The position numbers were made by a program, and so were the translations under genes. A stretch of DNA of 17,912 nt from an uncultured Lachnospiraceae bacterium (GTDB lineage Bacteria; Bacillota; Clostridia; Lachnospirales; Lachnospiraceae), in assembly GCA_910578715.1 (NCBI GenBank), contig CAJTRL010000072.1, positions 1-17,912 of the forward strand, written 5' to 3'. The notes beneath the pieces are model-generated. The model had not been told where the DNA came from. It saw nothing but the letters and a program-made list of their open reading frames with translations, and made no database searches. Positions 8,626 through 16,412 of this stretch are shown in pieces; the stretch's first letter is position 1; each line of letters begins with the position of its first letter.

Positions 8626-9753
8626 ATGGAACGATATTTTGGGGAAAATACGCCGAAACTGGGATTTGGGCTGATGCGTCTGCCCAAAGATAATTCCGGC
8701 AGAATCGACTTGGAACAGACGAAAAAGATGGTGGATTTGTTTCTTGGGGCTGGGCAGACTTATTTCGATACCGCTTATACATATGATGACGGAGAATCGG
8801 AACGTGCGGCAAAAGCGGCCCTGGTGGAACGTTATCCGCGGGGAGCGTTTACGCTGGCGACCAAGATAAACGCCAACAAGGAAGGCTGCGATGAGCAGTC
8901 CGTCAAGCAGCAGTTTTATACGAGCCTGGACCGGACGGGGGCGGGATATTTTGACTATTATCTGCTCCACGCCATCCAGTCGAAAACATATCAGACCTAT
9001 GAAGCGCACCGCCTCTGGGATTTTGTCAAAGAGCAGAAAGCCAAAGGGCTTATCAGGCACTGGGGCTTTTCATTCCATGCGGGCCCGGAATTGCTGGATA
9101 AACTGCTGACTGCACACCCGGACGCGGAATTTGTGCAGCTTCAGATAAATTATGCCGACTGGGAAAACCCGGATGTCATGTCCGGAGCGAATTATGAAGT
9201 GGCGAGAAAACATGGAAAATCCGTCGTGGTTATGGAACCTGTCAAAGGAGGTACGCTTGCGATGCCGCCGGAGGCAGTGCGGACTATTTTTCAGAATGCG
9301 GAGCCGGAGGCATCCATGGCGTCCTGGGCAGTCCGGTATGCGGCGTCGCTGGACGGCATTCTGACGGTGCTTTCCGGTATGTCCAGCGTGGAACAGATGG
9401 AAGATAACCTGTCTTATATGAAGGATTTTCACCCACTTACGCCGGAAGAGCAGCAGACGGTTAAAACGGCACAGGAGGCGCTTCGTGCGGTGAAGTCGAT
9501 TCCCTGTACCGCGTGTCATTACTGTACGGCGGGATGTCCGAAAAAGATTCCGATTCCTGAAATCTTTGCGGCAAGAAACAAACAGCTGATATGGGAGCAG
9601 TACGAAAAGGGAAAGCTGGATTATGAACGGGCAGTCAGCGGCGCCGGCGCGGCTTCCGCCTGTATTGCCTGTGGTCAGTGCGAAAGAGTCTGCCCACAGC
9701 AGATTCCCGTTATCGAGCGGCTGAGAGAGTGTGCGGAGACGTTTGGGGTATAA
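8626..9753 (+). CDS. Aldo/keto reductase with two C-terminal 4Fe-4S motifs
   Basis: The first 290 residues are an aldo/keto reductase barrel with the catalytic tetrad visible: Asp48 and Tyr53 (FDTAYTY), Lys80 (ATKIN) and His115 (LLHA). The C-terminus adds two ferredoxin-type motifs: Cys294, 297, 300, 304 (CTACHYCTAGCP) and Cys346, 349, 352, 356 (CIACGQCERVCP). Cluster-bearing reductases of this kind are common in anaerobic Clostridia and are thought to couple NAD(P)H or ferredoxin electrons to carbonyl reduction; the substrate is unknown. It has no signal peptide or membrane segment, so it should act in the cytosol. A GGAGG site lies six bases before ATG 8626. The ECF S component starts 31 nt after the stop, so they are probably one transcript. 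Confidence 0.92.
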   Translation: MERYFGENTPKLGFGLMRLPKDNSGRIDLEQTKKMVDLFLGAGQTYFDTAYTYDDGESERAAKAALVERYPRGAFTLATKINANKEGCDEQSVKQQFYTSLDRTGAGYFDYYLLHAIQSKTYQTYEAHRLWDFVKEQKAKGLIRHWGFSFHAGPELLDKLLTAHPDAEFVQLQINYADWENPDVMSGANYEVARKHGKSVVVMEPVKGGTLAMPPEAVRTIFQNAEPEASMASWAVRYAASLDGILTVLSGMSSVEQMEDNLSYMKDFHPLTPEEQQTVKTAQEALRAVKSIPCTACHYCTAGCPKKIPIPEIFAARNKQLIWEQYEKGKLDYERAVSGAGAASACIACGQCERVCPQQIPVIERLRECAETFGV

Positions 9754-9784
9754 CGGTAATCAGAAAAAGAAAGATGAGGTTTAT

Positions 9785-10354
9785 ATGATGCGGAAATCAA
9801 TTAAAAACATGACATTGTCGGCCATGTTTATGGCGATTGGAATTGTCCTTCCTTTTTTTACGGGACAGATTCCCAGAATCGGAAATATGCTGCTTCCGAT
9901 GCACATTCCCGTATTTTTATGCGGGCTAATCTGCGGATGGCAGTACGGCGCCGCAGTCGGATTTATTCTGCCGCTGCTGCGTTCCTCCATATTTGGCATG
10001 CCGGTTCTCTTTCCGACGGCTTCCGCAATGGCGTTTGAACTGATGACTTACGGATTTGTGGCGGGATTTCTCTATAACCGCTCCCGCTGGCAGTGTATCG
10101 TTGCGCTCTATCGTTCCATCGTTGCGGCGATGCTGTCGGGGCGTGTGGTCTGGGGGATTGTACAGATTATCTTTATGGGAATCAGCGGAAACGCTTTTAC
10201 ATGGAAGGCGTTTGCGGCCGGCGCGTTTCTGAATGCGGTTCCGGGCATCGTGTTACAGCTCGTTCTGCTTCCGACTGTGATGGTCGCACTGAACCGGACC
10301 GGTCTCGTGAAGTTTCGGAAACATCAGACGGTACAGGCGGAAAGTACGCGCTGA
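9785..10354 (+). CDS. ECF transporter S component (substrate-binding subunit)
   Basis: This is a hydrophobic protein of 189 residues with about six membrane segments. It opens with the usual S-component pattern of a short basic tail, then LSAMFMAIGIVLPFF, which carries the small-residue face that contacts the T subunit. The stretch around FGMPVLFPTASAMAFEL (about 76-92) is the likely substrate-side loop and helix. S components bind a vitamin or other micronutrient and use a shared energising module (EcfA, EcfA', EcfT). None of those genes is here, so it is the solitary group II type. The substrate cannot be named; a pantothenate-type or other vitamin transporter is possible. GAGG (9776-9779) serves ATG 9785 or the in-frame ATG 9788. 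The gene ends 154 nt before the kinase. Confidence 0.85.
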   Translation: MMRKSIKNMTLSAMFMAIGIVLPFFTGQIPRIGNMLLPMHIPVFLCGLICGWQYGAAVGFILPLLRSSIFGMPVLFPTASAMAFELMTYGFVAGFLYNRSRWQCIVALYRSIVAAMLSGRVVWGIVQIIFMGISGNAFTWKAFAAGAFLNAVPGIVLQLVLLPTVMVALNRTGLVKFRKHQTVQAESTR

Positions 10355-10508
10355 CGGTTCCGGCGTTTTGAAGCGTGAAGGATATATGCCTGGGCTGATA
10401 CGTTAATGCCGTTGTAACTTTGCTGAAGGCAGCGGTATTGCGGAAGGTTATGTCCCGGGGAACTGATGTGCCATGAACGGATAGAAAGAAAAACAAAGAG
10501 GTCCGTAT

Positions 10509-11129
10509 ATGAAGATGGAAACTGCGGCCGGAAGGCTGTGCGAAAAGATAAGAACATTAAAAGAGCAGGAAGCGGCATTGCGCCGGGAGAGCGTTTCTTC
10601 CGGCATAAAGCCGCTTCTTGTGGCAATTGACGGAAGATGCGGTGCGGGAAAAACCACCTTTGCGGCTTTCTTACAGGAAAAATTCGGCTGGAGCGTTCTG
10701 CACATGGACCATTTTTTTCTACGTCCCGAACAGCGCACGAAAGAACGGCTCGGCACGCCCGGCGGAAATGTGGATTACGAACGTTTTCTGGAAGAAGCGC
10801 TGATACCTATTGAAAAGGGAGCGGAGGAAATCGTCTACCGGCCCTTTGACTGCCATCGCCAGGAAATGGCCGGGCCTGTACGGATGACACCGGATAGGGT
10901 CTGTCTGGTGGAAGGCTCTTACAGCTGCCATCCGGCGTTATGGGACAGGTACGATATCCATGTTTTTCTGACAATCGGCGAAGAAGAGCAGATGCGGCGG
11001 ATTGTCGGGCGGAACGGCGCGGAAGGCGCTAAGATGTTCCGGGAACGGTGGATTCCGATGGAAGAGAATTATTTTGCTGCTTACAGGGTAGAAGAACGGT
11101 GCGGGCTGTGTCTGGAAATTGACGGGTAG
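10509..11129 (+). CDS. Uridine-kinase-like P-loop kinase
   Basis: The 206-residue cytosolic protein has Walker A GRCGAGKTT (residues 42-50) after a hydrophobic strand. HMDHFF (about 65-70) is in the place of the uridine kinase/phosphoribulokinase lid and base region, and VEGSYS (about 136-141) in that of the second catalytic strand. This superfamily phosphorylates small hydroxyl substrates and includes uridine kinase, pantothenate kinase CoaA and phosphoribulokinase. The protein is not a standard Udk and the substrate is open. GAGG (10498-10501) precedes ATG 10509 by seven bases. It follows the ECF S gene in the same direction, so it might trap an imported nutrient by phosphorylation (inference). 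The 154-nt gap before it holds no convincing promoter. Confidence 0.78.
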   Translation: MKMETAAGRLCEKIRTLKEQEAALRRESVSSGIKPLLVAIDGRCGAGKTTFAAFLQEKFGWSVLHMDHFFLRPEQRTKERLGTPGGNVDYERFLEEALIPIEKGAEEIVYRPFDCHRQEMAGPVRMTPDRVCLVEGSYSCHPALWDRYDIHVFLTIGEEEQMRRIVGRNGAEGAKMFRERWIPMEENYFAAYRVEERCGLCLEIDG

Positions 11130-11167
11130 CGTTTCCCGGATGAACCTCAATTCCGTTCAGACTTTCG

Positions 11168-11740
11168 CTATGCCCTGACGATGCTGTAAATGTCTTTTCC
11201 GGTCTTTTCTTCAAAATATCGTTTTAATTCCATATTTTTATCCCATTTGGTCTGTGGGTAGGAGCCGTAGCGCCTGCGGATATCGTTCATGCGTTTTTCC
11301 ATAGTGACGACACCTTCTGCCGCGGCCAGCGAATCACAAAGCTGAATCAGCCTGTCATAATCGTCGAAAACGGTCTGTTCCAGCGCATTCTTAAGCTCTT
11401 CCGTTTCGGCTTCGGTAATATCGAACTTCCCGATATAGCAGTCCAGTGTTCCTTCACAGAAGGAATGGGTCAGACAGATGCGCGCCGCTTCTTCATAGCC
11501 GAGGCGGAGCATATATTTCCAGCCGTCGTAGACATGGCCTAAGTGGCGCGTGCCGAATTTTCGGCCGATATCGTGTAAAAGGCCGAGCAGCCAGGCTTTT
11601 TCCGAATCCATGTCAGGACAGGCGAGCGCGATTTTTTCCGCGCATTGTGCGGTTATGAGGCTGTGACTGCCCCAGGGGCCGGGGTTGCATTGTAAGCCGT
11701 CTTCAAGAAGTCTTTCCGCTTCGTTTCGTGTCGGTAACAT
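11168..11740 (-). CDS. HD-domain phosphohydrolase-like protein
   Basis: The protein of 190 residues keeps the HD metal ligands in order: His26 (GSHS), His56-Asp57 (LLHDIGR) and a later Asp136 (CDSLA). HD proteins of this size are usually metal-dependent phosphohydrolases acting on nucleotides or phosphoesters; this one resembles the standalone YqeK- or HDIG-like group but I cannot name a substrate. No membrane segment or signal is present. A GGAGG site (cctcc at 11748-11752 on the + strand) lies seven bases from ATG 11740. ATG 11743 and TTG 11746 are in frame but closer to it. The gene has its own promoter (11797-11825) and converges on the kinase gene with 38 nt between stops. Confidence 0.83.
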   Translation of the reverse strand: MLPTRNEAERLLEDGLQCNPGPWGSHSLITAQCAEKIALACPDMDSEKAWLLGLLHDIGRKFGTRHLGHVYDGWKYMLRLGYEEAARICLTHSFCEGTLDCYIGKFDITEAETEELKNALEQTVFDDYDRLIQLCDSLAAAEGVVTMEKRMNDIRRRYGSYPQTKWDKNMELKRYFEEKTGKDIYSIVRA

Positions 11741-11796
11741 CATCAATCCTCCGTTTTCTTAGTAAATATAGGCGCGGAACGCCCATTCTGATTCCT

Positions 11797-11825
11797 ATTC
11801 TAGCATCTTATCCATATTTTTTCAA
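11797..11825 (-). promoter_or_regulatory. Sigma-A promoter of the HD-domain gene
   Basis: On the minus strand TTGAAA (11825-11820), a 17-base spacer and TAGAAT (11802-11797) stand about 57 nt before the start codon. Both hexamers differ from consensus by one or two bases. Confidence 0.65.
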
Positions 11826-11856
11826 AAATAAAAAGTTTTCACAGCGTTATTTTTGG

Positions 11857-11929
11857 AACCGTTCAGCCTCCGCCCGGACAGAGCCTCCGCCAGAGAACGA
11901 TGCTCTGTCCGGGCGGAGGCTGAACGGTT
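11857..11929. repeat. Perfect 28-bp inverted repeat (hairpin)
   Basis: Bases 11857-11884 and 11902-11929 are perfect reverse complements, 28 pairs, G+C-rich, around a 17-base loop. The loop begins CTCCGCC, echoing the CCTCCGCCC of the left arm. The element lies between two divergent promoters (11797-11825 and 11942-11970). No run of T follows the stem on either strand, so it is not a standard intrinsic terminator for a gene seen here. It could be a strong transcription barrier between divergent genes, a MITE-like relic, or a structured RNA. Confidence 0.85.
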
Positions 11930-11941
11930 ATTCGTTTCCGG

Positions 11942-11970
11942 TTGTATGCAGTACATAAATATGTTATATT
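11942..11970 (+). promoter_or_regulatory. Sigma-A promoter of the SnoaL-like/GNAT pair
   Basis: TTGTAT (11942-11947), a 17-base spacer and TATATT (11965-11970) precede the gene at 12009, giving a leader of about 32 nt with GGAGG at 11996-12000. Confidence 0.6.
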
Positions 11971-12008
11971 ACGGTTATGGAGGCTCACGCCTTGCGGAGG
12001 GCAGTTGA

Positions 12009-12377
12009 ATGAACATACAAGACTTTTGGGATGCCGTGTTGAAACAGGATGCGGACAGGATAAGACCTTTTTTCAGAGAGGATGCGCATATAAACTGGCA
12101 TTGTACAAACGAGCGGTTTACGGTAGAAGAGTATATCCGGGCGAATTGTGAATATCCGGGAGAATGGGACGGAAAAATCGAGCGGATAGAAACCATCGGG
12201 AATCTGACGGTGACCGCGGTCAATGTTTTTGCGAAGGACAGGAGCATATCCTGTCATGTGGTATCGTTTCTGCGGACAGAAAAAGAGAGAATCGCCGCGA
12301 TGGACGAATACTGGGGAGATGACGGAGAGGCGCCGCGGTGGCGGCGGGAAATGGGAATCGGCGTTCCCATCCGGTGA
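12009..12377 (+). CDS. SnoaL/NTF2-like protein
   Basis: The 122-residue protein has the layout of a small cone-shaped NTF2/SnoaL fold. A first helix (IQDFWDAVLKQDADRIRPFF) leads to a DAHINWH strand and an FTVEEYIRANCEYPGEW segment, then paired strands end in MDEYWGDDGEAPRWR. Proteins of this type in Clostridia usually carry the EYWG-D-G-APxWR ending and are described only as nuclear transport factor 2 family. Catalytic activity is not established. It has no signal peptide, so it should be cytosolic. GGAGG lies eight bases before ATG 12009. The acetyltransferase begins 15 nt after the stop, so they are surely co-transcribed. Confidence 0.8.
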   Translation: MNIQDFWDAVLKQDADRIRPFFREDAHINWHCTNERFTVEEYIRANCEYPGEWDGKIERIETIGNLTVTAVNVFAKDRSISCHVVSFLRTEKERIAAMDEYWGDDGEAPRWRREMGIGVPIR

Positions 12378-12392
12378 AGAATGGAGGCAGCG

Positions 12393-12809
12393 ATGGACAT
12401 TGTTGTTTATGATGAACTGCCAGAAGAAGCGCGGGAAATACGGGAACTCGTTTTTGTGGAAGAACAGGGATTTCACGATGAATTTGACGAAACGGACGCC
12501 CGCGCGAAACACCTTGTCCTGTACGATGGCCAGACGCCTGTTGCAACATGCCGCATTTTCCGGCGGGAGGAGCCGGGAGATTATGCGGTCGGACGCATTG
12601 CGGTCAGGAAAGAGTACAGGGGAAGGCATCTGGGAGCATATCTTCTGAAAGCGGCGGAGGAGGAAATCAGAAGCCACGGCGGAAAGCGCGTTTTTCTTCA
12701 TGCGCAGTGCAGCGCCCGGCAGTTTTACCAGAAACAGGGGTATGGCTGTTACGGGGAGACGGACTTAGACGAGGACTGTCCGCATATCTGGATGAAGAAG
12801 GATGTATAG
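12393..12809 (+). CDS. GNAT-family N-acetyltransferase (ElaA-like)
   Basis: This protein of 138 residues belongs to the GNAT superfamily, which moves an acetyl group from acetyl-CoA to an amine. The acetyl-CoA pyrophosphate loop is visible as RKEYRGRHLGAYLL (about residues 73-86; the R/Q-x-x-G-x-G/A pattern appears as RGRHLGA). The core strands read ATCRIFRR and YAVGRIAV, and the C-terminal FYQKQGYG is the usual GNAT helix and turn. The N-terminal RELVFVEEQGF matches the YjcF/ElaA subgroup. The acceptor is unknown. ATG 12393 was chosen because GGAGG (12383-12387) is five bases upstream; ATG 12381 lies before that site and lacks one of its own. Confidence 0.88.
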   Translation: MDIVVYDELPEEAREIRELVFVEEQGFHDEFDETDARAKHLVLYDGQTPVATCRIFRREEPGDYAVGRIAVRKEYRGRHLGAYLLKAAEEEIRSHGGKRVFLHAQCSARQFYQKQGYGCYGETDLDEDCPHIWMKKDV

Positions 12810-12838
12810 AAAAAGATTGAAATCGCAGAGGGCGGAAT

Positions 12839-12890
12839 GTTGAAAACTAAAATTTTCAACGATTGACTTGAGTGTCTGCTAAAGCAGACA
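12839..12890 (+). promoter_or_regulatory. Two small dyads before the NACHT gene
   Basis: GTTGAAAA/TTTTCAAC (12839-12846 with 12853-12860) and TGTCTGCT/AGCAGACA (12873-12880 with 12883-12890) are perfect inverted repeats in the 94 nt between the acetyltransferase and the NTPase. The second is almost adjacent to the ribosome site. They could be operators, or RNA stems that limit translation. A TTGACT at 12863-12868 has no matching -10, so I name no promoter. Confidence 0.4.
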
Positions 12891-12903
12891 GATGGGGATA
12901 AAA

Positions 12904-15555
12904 ATGGAAATTGCATTTCGTATGATATCGGCAATATTGAAATCCGTGGCGGGGGATGCCTTTGGAAGCGGATTACAGGAAGAGTTAATCGGGATTTCGA
13001 TAGACAGTCTTTCCGAAAAAGGCATCAATAGGATTATTACGTTCATTCATAAAGGAAAATCGCGAATCGAACGGATTCTGTCAAGGGAAAATATGCGGGC
13101 CATGAAGATTCCGGAAGAGCATATCGATTATGTGGTAAGCGAGATAAAGGATTTGTTCTCGAAAACAGAGATTACGGACGAGGTAATAAAACAGTGTAAA
13201 TTTGATAAATCGAAGTTTGGCGCCTTTTTATGGAAAGAATATTGCGGGAGCAGAGCCGGTTATATCGAATGTGAAAGAGAGATAAAACAGTGTCTTTTTG
13301 TCGTTGCGGATAATCTGATGGAGCTGGTGACCGAAGACAAGAATTTTGAAACAAAACTGCTGATATCTGTCAATAGTGCCGTCGATGACGCGAATGCGGA
13401 AGTGCGGAAAGCATTTCAGTATATACAGGAAAACTTCAATAAACTGGATGCAGACGGTCAGACTGTGCTTGAGATATTGAGGGCAATACTGGAACAGACT
13501 GAGAAAATGAATGCACGGGGCAGCGCCTGGGAAAACACGATTGTAACGGACAGGGTGTGGAAGGATAAAAAGGAAGATTATGTCAGAAAGTGGAATGACA
13601 GGCTGTTTCTGCATTTTGATGAAACGGAAAATCCCATCACCTTATCGAAGGCCTTTATCATGCCCGATTATAAAATACATGCCCAAATCAGCCGGATAGG
13701 ATTTTCCCGCAATGATACATTGGATAACATCATTTATAAATTCATAAGCTACGATAAAACATCAACGATGCTGATTACGGGAGTGCCCGGCATCGGAAAG
13801 TCTTCCATAACAGCATGGATTGCCAACGTGTGCAGAGCGGACGGCAGAATTTTGATATTGAGATTCCGCGACTGGAACCGCGAAGCGTTAAATAAAGGAT
13901 TACTGAACGCCATATGTGATAAACTGGGCTGTAAGAAGGAAGAACTGGAAGGAAAAGTTCTTATTTTAGATGGTTTTGATGAAATCAAGGCATTGGACAT
14001 CCGCCAGGACCTGCTGAATGATTTTCTCAATGAGATGAAGGATTTTGATAATTTTAAGTGTATGATTACATCGAGGCCGGCCTACATTCCTTCCGGTTAT
14101 TTTGAAAATGTTCTCGTGCTAAAAGCGTTTGATATCGATAAGGTGGATGCTTTCTGTAAAATCATTACCGGAAACGGACTGGAAAACAGGGAAAAAATTG
14201 CGGCCAATCTGGAAGTCCTGGGAATCCCTGTCATCTTGTATATGGCGGTTATGTCCGATGTGGAAATCAGCAAAAATCCCACGAAACCGGAATTGTATAC
14301 GAAAATTTTTGCGCCGAAAGGCGGGATATTCGATAAATTTTCTTATGAGGGAAACGAGTATGATATCGGAAATCAGATTTTAAGAGATTCGGAGAATATC
14401 GACAAGTTTTTAAACTTTTTACAGGAAACGGCGTTTCAGATGTTTGAAACGGGCAGTTCGGCGCTGAAAAAGAGCATGTGCGAAATTCCGAAATTGAAAG
14501 CCCAGGGACAGTTTATAGACGTTTTGGATTTTCCTATCAGACATTTGTTTGAAAATAATACCGATTCCATAGAATTTATACATAATTCGGTTTATGAATA
14601 TTTTGTGGCCGAACATATTTATATGACACTGTATAAAGCCGTCATTACCCATGAATCGCCGGAACCGCTGGAAAAAGTCTTGAGGAATCTTCTGAAAAGC
14701 CGTATCGTAACGCCTGAAATTTTGGAATTTCTGAGATTTCGGATTAAAAACAGCAGACTAAAGGAAGAAGCGCAGGAAATCTATGAAACGTTTGAATTTT
14801 TGCTCTGTTTCGGAATGACCTGTCCTGTTAATGTGCAAAGTGCGAATGTGATAGATACGGAAATGATAATTTTCACGAACATGCTGGAAATTCTGCACTT
14901 ATGGAATAGAGATATATGGGAATTTGACGAGCTGATTATAAAATATTTAAAATATAATTACCGATATTCGTTGAACCTTCGGAAAGTAGGTATGAAAAAA
15001 ATGCCGGTTACCGATTTGAGCGGCGTATATTTGGAAAGCGCTCATCTGGAGGGGGCCAATCTGGAAGGAGCGTATATGGAAAGGGCGAATTTAAAGGAAG
15101 CCCATCTTGAAAATATAAATTTGAAGCATGCCGACCTGGAAAGGGCGGATTTCAGTTATAAAAAAGATGTATCAAAGAACAAAAAAGGCGCAAATTTATT
15201 TCAAGCCAATCTGGAAGGTGCAAATTTAAACAGCGCAAGCCTGTTGAAGGTCAATTTAAACAGGGCGAATCTAAAGCGGGCAGTTTTATATAAAGCGGAT
15301 TTAAGGGAAGCGGACTTGCGGGGAGCGGTTTTGTGCGGAGCGAAGTTCGACGCGACGGATTTGCGGGGAGCAGATTTACGAGGAGCGGACCTGGGAGGAA
15401 CGGATTTAAGCAAAGCGCTTTTCCAGGATGCGATAATCAATGAATCGCAAATCAGCTATTTCAAAAAAAGGTGTGATTTACAGGGCATCAATATTTTTCT
15501 TGGTAAAACCAAAAAATATATTAAATATGAGGAGTACCAGAAAAGAAAAGGATGA
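12904..15555 (+). CDS. NACHT NTPase with C-terminal pentapeptide repeats (NLR-like)
   Basis: This is a STAND-class NTPase of 883 residues. The N-terminal 250 residues are helical and without a recognised catalytic motif. The NACHT core has Walker A GVPGIGKSS (293-301), Walker B VLILDGFDEI (352-361) with the acidic pattern of the class, and a CMITSRPA sensor strand (386-393). EFIHNSVYEYFVAEHIY (about 553-569) matches the winged-helix segment after NACHT domains. From about 705 to 845 runs a pentapeptide repeat array of A(D/N)LxxA units, broken once by SYKKDVSKNKK. Such proteins oligomerise on sensing a trigger, and bacterial NACHT proteins include known anti-phage ones. The trigger and effector here are unknown. 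The start is ATG 12904, with GGGG at 12894-12897; ATG 12892 is also in frame but has no ribosome site. Confidence 0.88.
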   Translation: MEIAFRMISAILKSVAGDAFGSGLQEELIGISIDSLSEKGINRIITFIHKGKSRIERILSRENMRAMKIPEEHIDYVVSEIKDLFSKTEITDEVIKQCKFDKSKFGAFLWKEYCGSRAGYIECEREIKQCLFVVADNLMELVTEDKNFETKLLISVNSAVDDANAEVRKAFQYIQENFNKLDADGQTVLEILRAILEQTEKMNARGSAWENTIVTDRVWKDKKEDYVRKWNDRLFLHFDETENPITLSKAFIMPDYKIHAQISRIGFSRNDTLDNIIYKFISYDKTSTMLITGVPGIGKSSITAWIANVCRADGRILILRFRDWNREALNKGLLNAICDKLGCKKEELEGKVLILDGFDEIKALDIRQDLLNDFLNEMKDFDNFKCMITSRPAYIPSGYFENVLVLKAFDIDKVDAFCKIITGNGLENREKIAANLEVLGIPVILYMAVMSDVEISKNPTKPELYTKIFAPKGGIFDKFSYEGNEYDIGNQILRDSENIDKFLNFLQETAFQMFETGSSALKKSMCEIPKLKAQGQFIDVLDFPIRHLFENNTDSIEFIHNSVYEYFVAEHIYMTLYKAVITHESPEPLEKVLRNLLKSRIVTPEILEFLRFRIKNSRLKEEAQEIYETFEFLLCFGMTCPVNVQSANVIDTEMIIFTNMLEILHLWNRDIWEFDELIIKYLKYNYRYSLNLRKVGMKKMPVTDLSGVYLESAHLEGANLEGAYMERANLKEAHLENINLKHADLERADFSYKKDVSKNKKGANLFQANLEGANLNSASLLKVNLNRANLKRAVLYKADLREADLRGAVLCGAKFDATDLRGADLRGADLGGTDLSKALFQDAIINESQISYFKKRCDLQGINIFLGKTKKYIKYEEYQKRKG

Positions 15556-15570
15556 ATGACCTTTTTCTTT
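15541..15570 (+). terminator. Weak terminator-like hairpin after the NACHT gene
   Basis: AAAAGAAAAGG and CCTTTTTCTTT can pair around ATGAATGA with one bulge, and the right arm is itself T-rich. The stem overlaps the NACHT stop codon and has only two G-C pairs at its tip. It would end transcription only partly, so read-through into the next gene is possible. Confidence 0.35.
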
Positions 15571-15629
15571 GAAATATTAAATGTAAAAGCTGATTTGTTT
15601 TTAAATAAATTGATTTGGCGGAGGTAAAA

Positions 15630-16361
15630 ATGGAGTGGATATTTGATGGAATTGGAACAGAAATATTGATTCTTCTGCTTGGAACAGTGTTGGGAGTAGA
15701 GGGATGCAGACTTTTTTATAAAAATAAACAAATACAAAAAGCGAGTGAAAATTCGGTTCAAATTCAAGTTGGCAGAAACAATAATGGAAATATTGATGCC
15801 GATAGATTTTCTGGCGATAAAATATCTCCGGGTGGAGATTATATAAGCGGAGATAAAATTATTTCAAATAACGCAGATGAGTTTGATGTATGTAATTTAT
15901 CACATTATACTGCTACACAAATTGAAAATGTAATTGCTAAAGGAAATAATGAAACACGTCGAAAGTGGTGTTTAGAACTCATATTAAATCAAAAGCAAGA
16001 GTATCTTGTCATGAAGTGCATAGACCAAATGGATGCTAACGAAGAAAAGTGCAAATTATTAGAAGAATTATCTGAACGTAATTTTGCGGATTCCAAATAT
16101 TTTTTACATATTTGTAAATCATTATCTAATGCAGTATATCAAACAAAAGCAATTGAGTTGTGTATATCTAAAAATCTAAAGGAGTATATTGAATCTATTT
16201 TTGCCTTGATTGAGAATAACCGCTATATTTATATAAGTCTGACTAAAATATATGAATTTGATGAAGACTTATTCAGAAGATTATATGATAATGGGAATTG
16301 TTTTGATAATGAAAAATATAAAGAGAGAATGATAAATTTTTTGAGAGAAAATAATACTTGA
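15630..16361 (+). CDS. Small membrane-anchored protein with doubled SGDKI motif
   Basis: I recognise no named family for this 243-residue protein. It has one N-terminal membrane segment (about 8-30), then a Lys-rich stretch and a linker with a repeated strand pattern: QIQVGRNNNGNI, then SGDKI at 61-65, GGDYI, and SGDKI at 73-77. The rest (about 85-243) is helical, Cys- and Glu-rich and without catalytic motifs. Such GxNNxGNI/GGDxISGDKI linkers occur beside sensing or death-like domains in bacterial NLR-type proteins (from general knowledge, not searched). A GGAGGT site lies four bases before ATG 15630; TTG 15615 lacks one. The gene is much richer in A+T than its neighbours. It lies 74 nt after the NACHT gene on the same strand, so an adaptor or membrane effector role is a reasonable inference. 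Confidence 0.7.
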   Translation: MEWIFDGIGTEILILLLGTVLGVEGCRLFYKNKQIQKASENSVQIQVGRNNNGNIDADRFSGDKISPGGDYISGDKIISNNADEFDVCNLSHYTATQIENVIAKGNNETRRKWCLELILNQKQEYLVMKCIDQMDANEEKCKLLEELSERNFADSKYFLHICKSLSNAVYQTKAIELCISKNLKEYIESIFALIENNRYIYISLTKIYEFDEDLFRRLYDNGNCFDNEKYKERMINFLRENNT

Positions 16362-16412
16362 ATATATGAGAGATTTAATCCCCCTGGTTTCTATAATGTT
16401 TGAAGTGTATAA

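Noticed and set aside
11985..12701. Minus-strand frame of 238 codons
   Set aside because: It is antisense to the SnoaL-like and GNAT genes, which have ribosome sites, a promoter and recognisable folds.
15018..15430. CRISPR-like or DNA tandem repeat
   Set aside because: The periodicity is 15 bases in frame and degenerate at third positions, as expected of coding pentapeptide repeats.
15201..15440. Minus-strand frame rich in Ser-Ala-Pro-Arg-Lys repeats
   Set aside because: It is the antisense of the pentapeptide array; its regularity comes from the repeat on the other strand.
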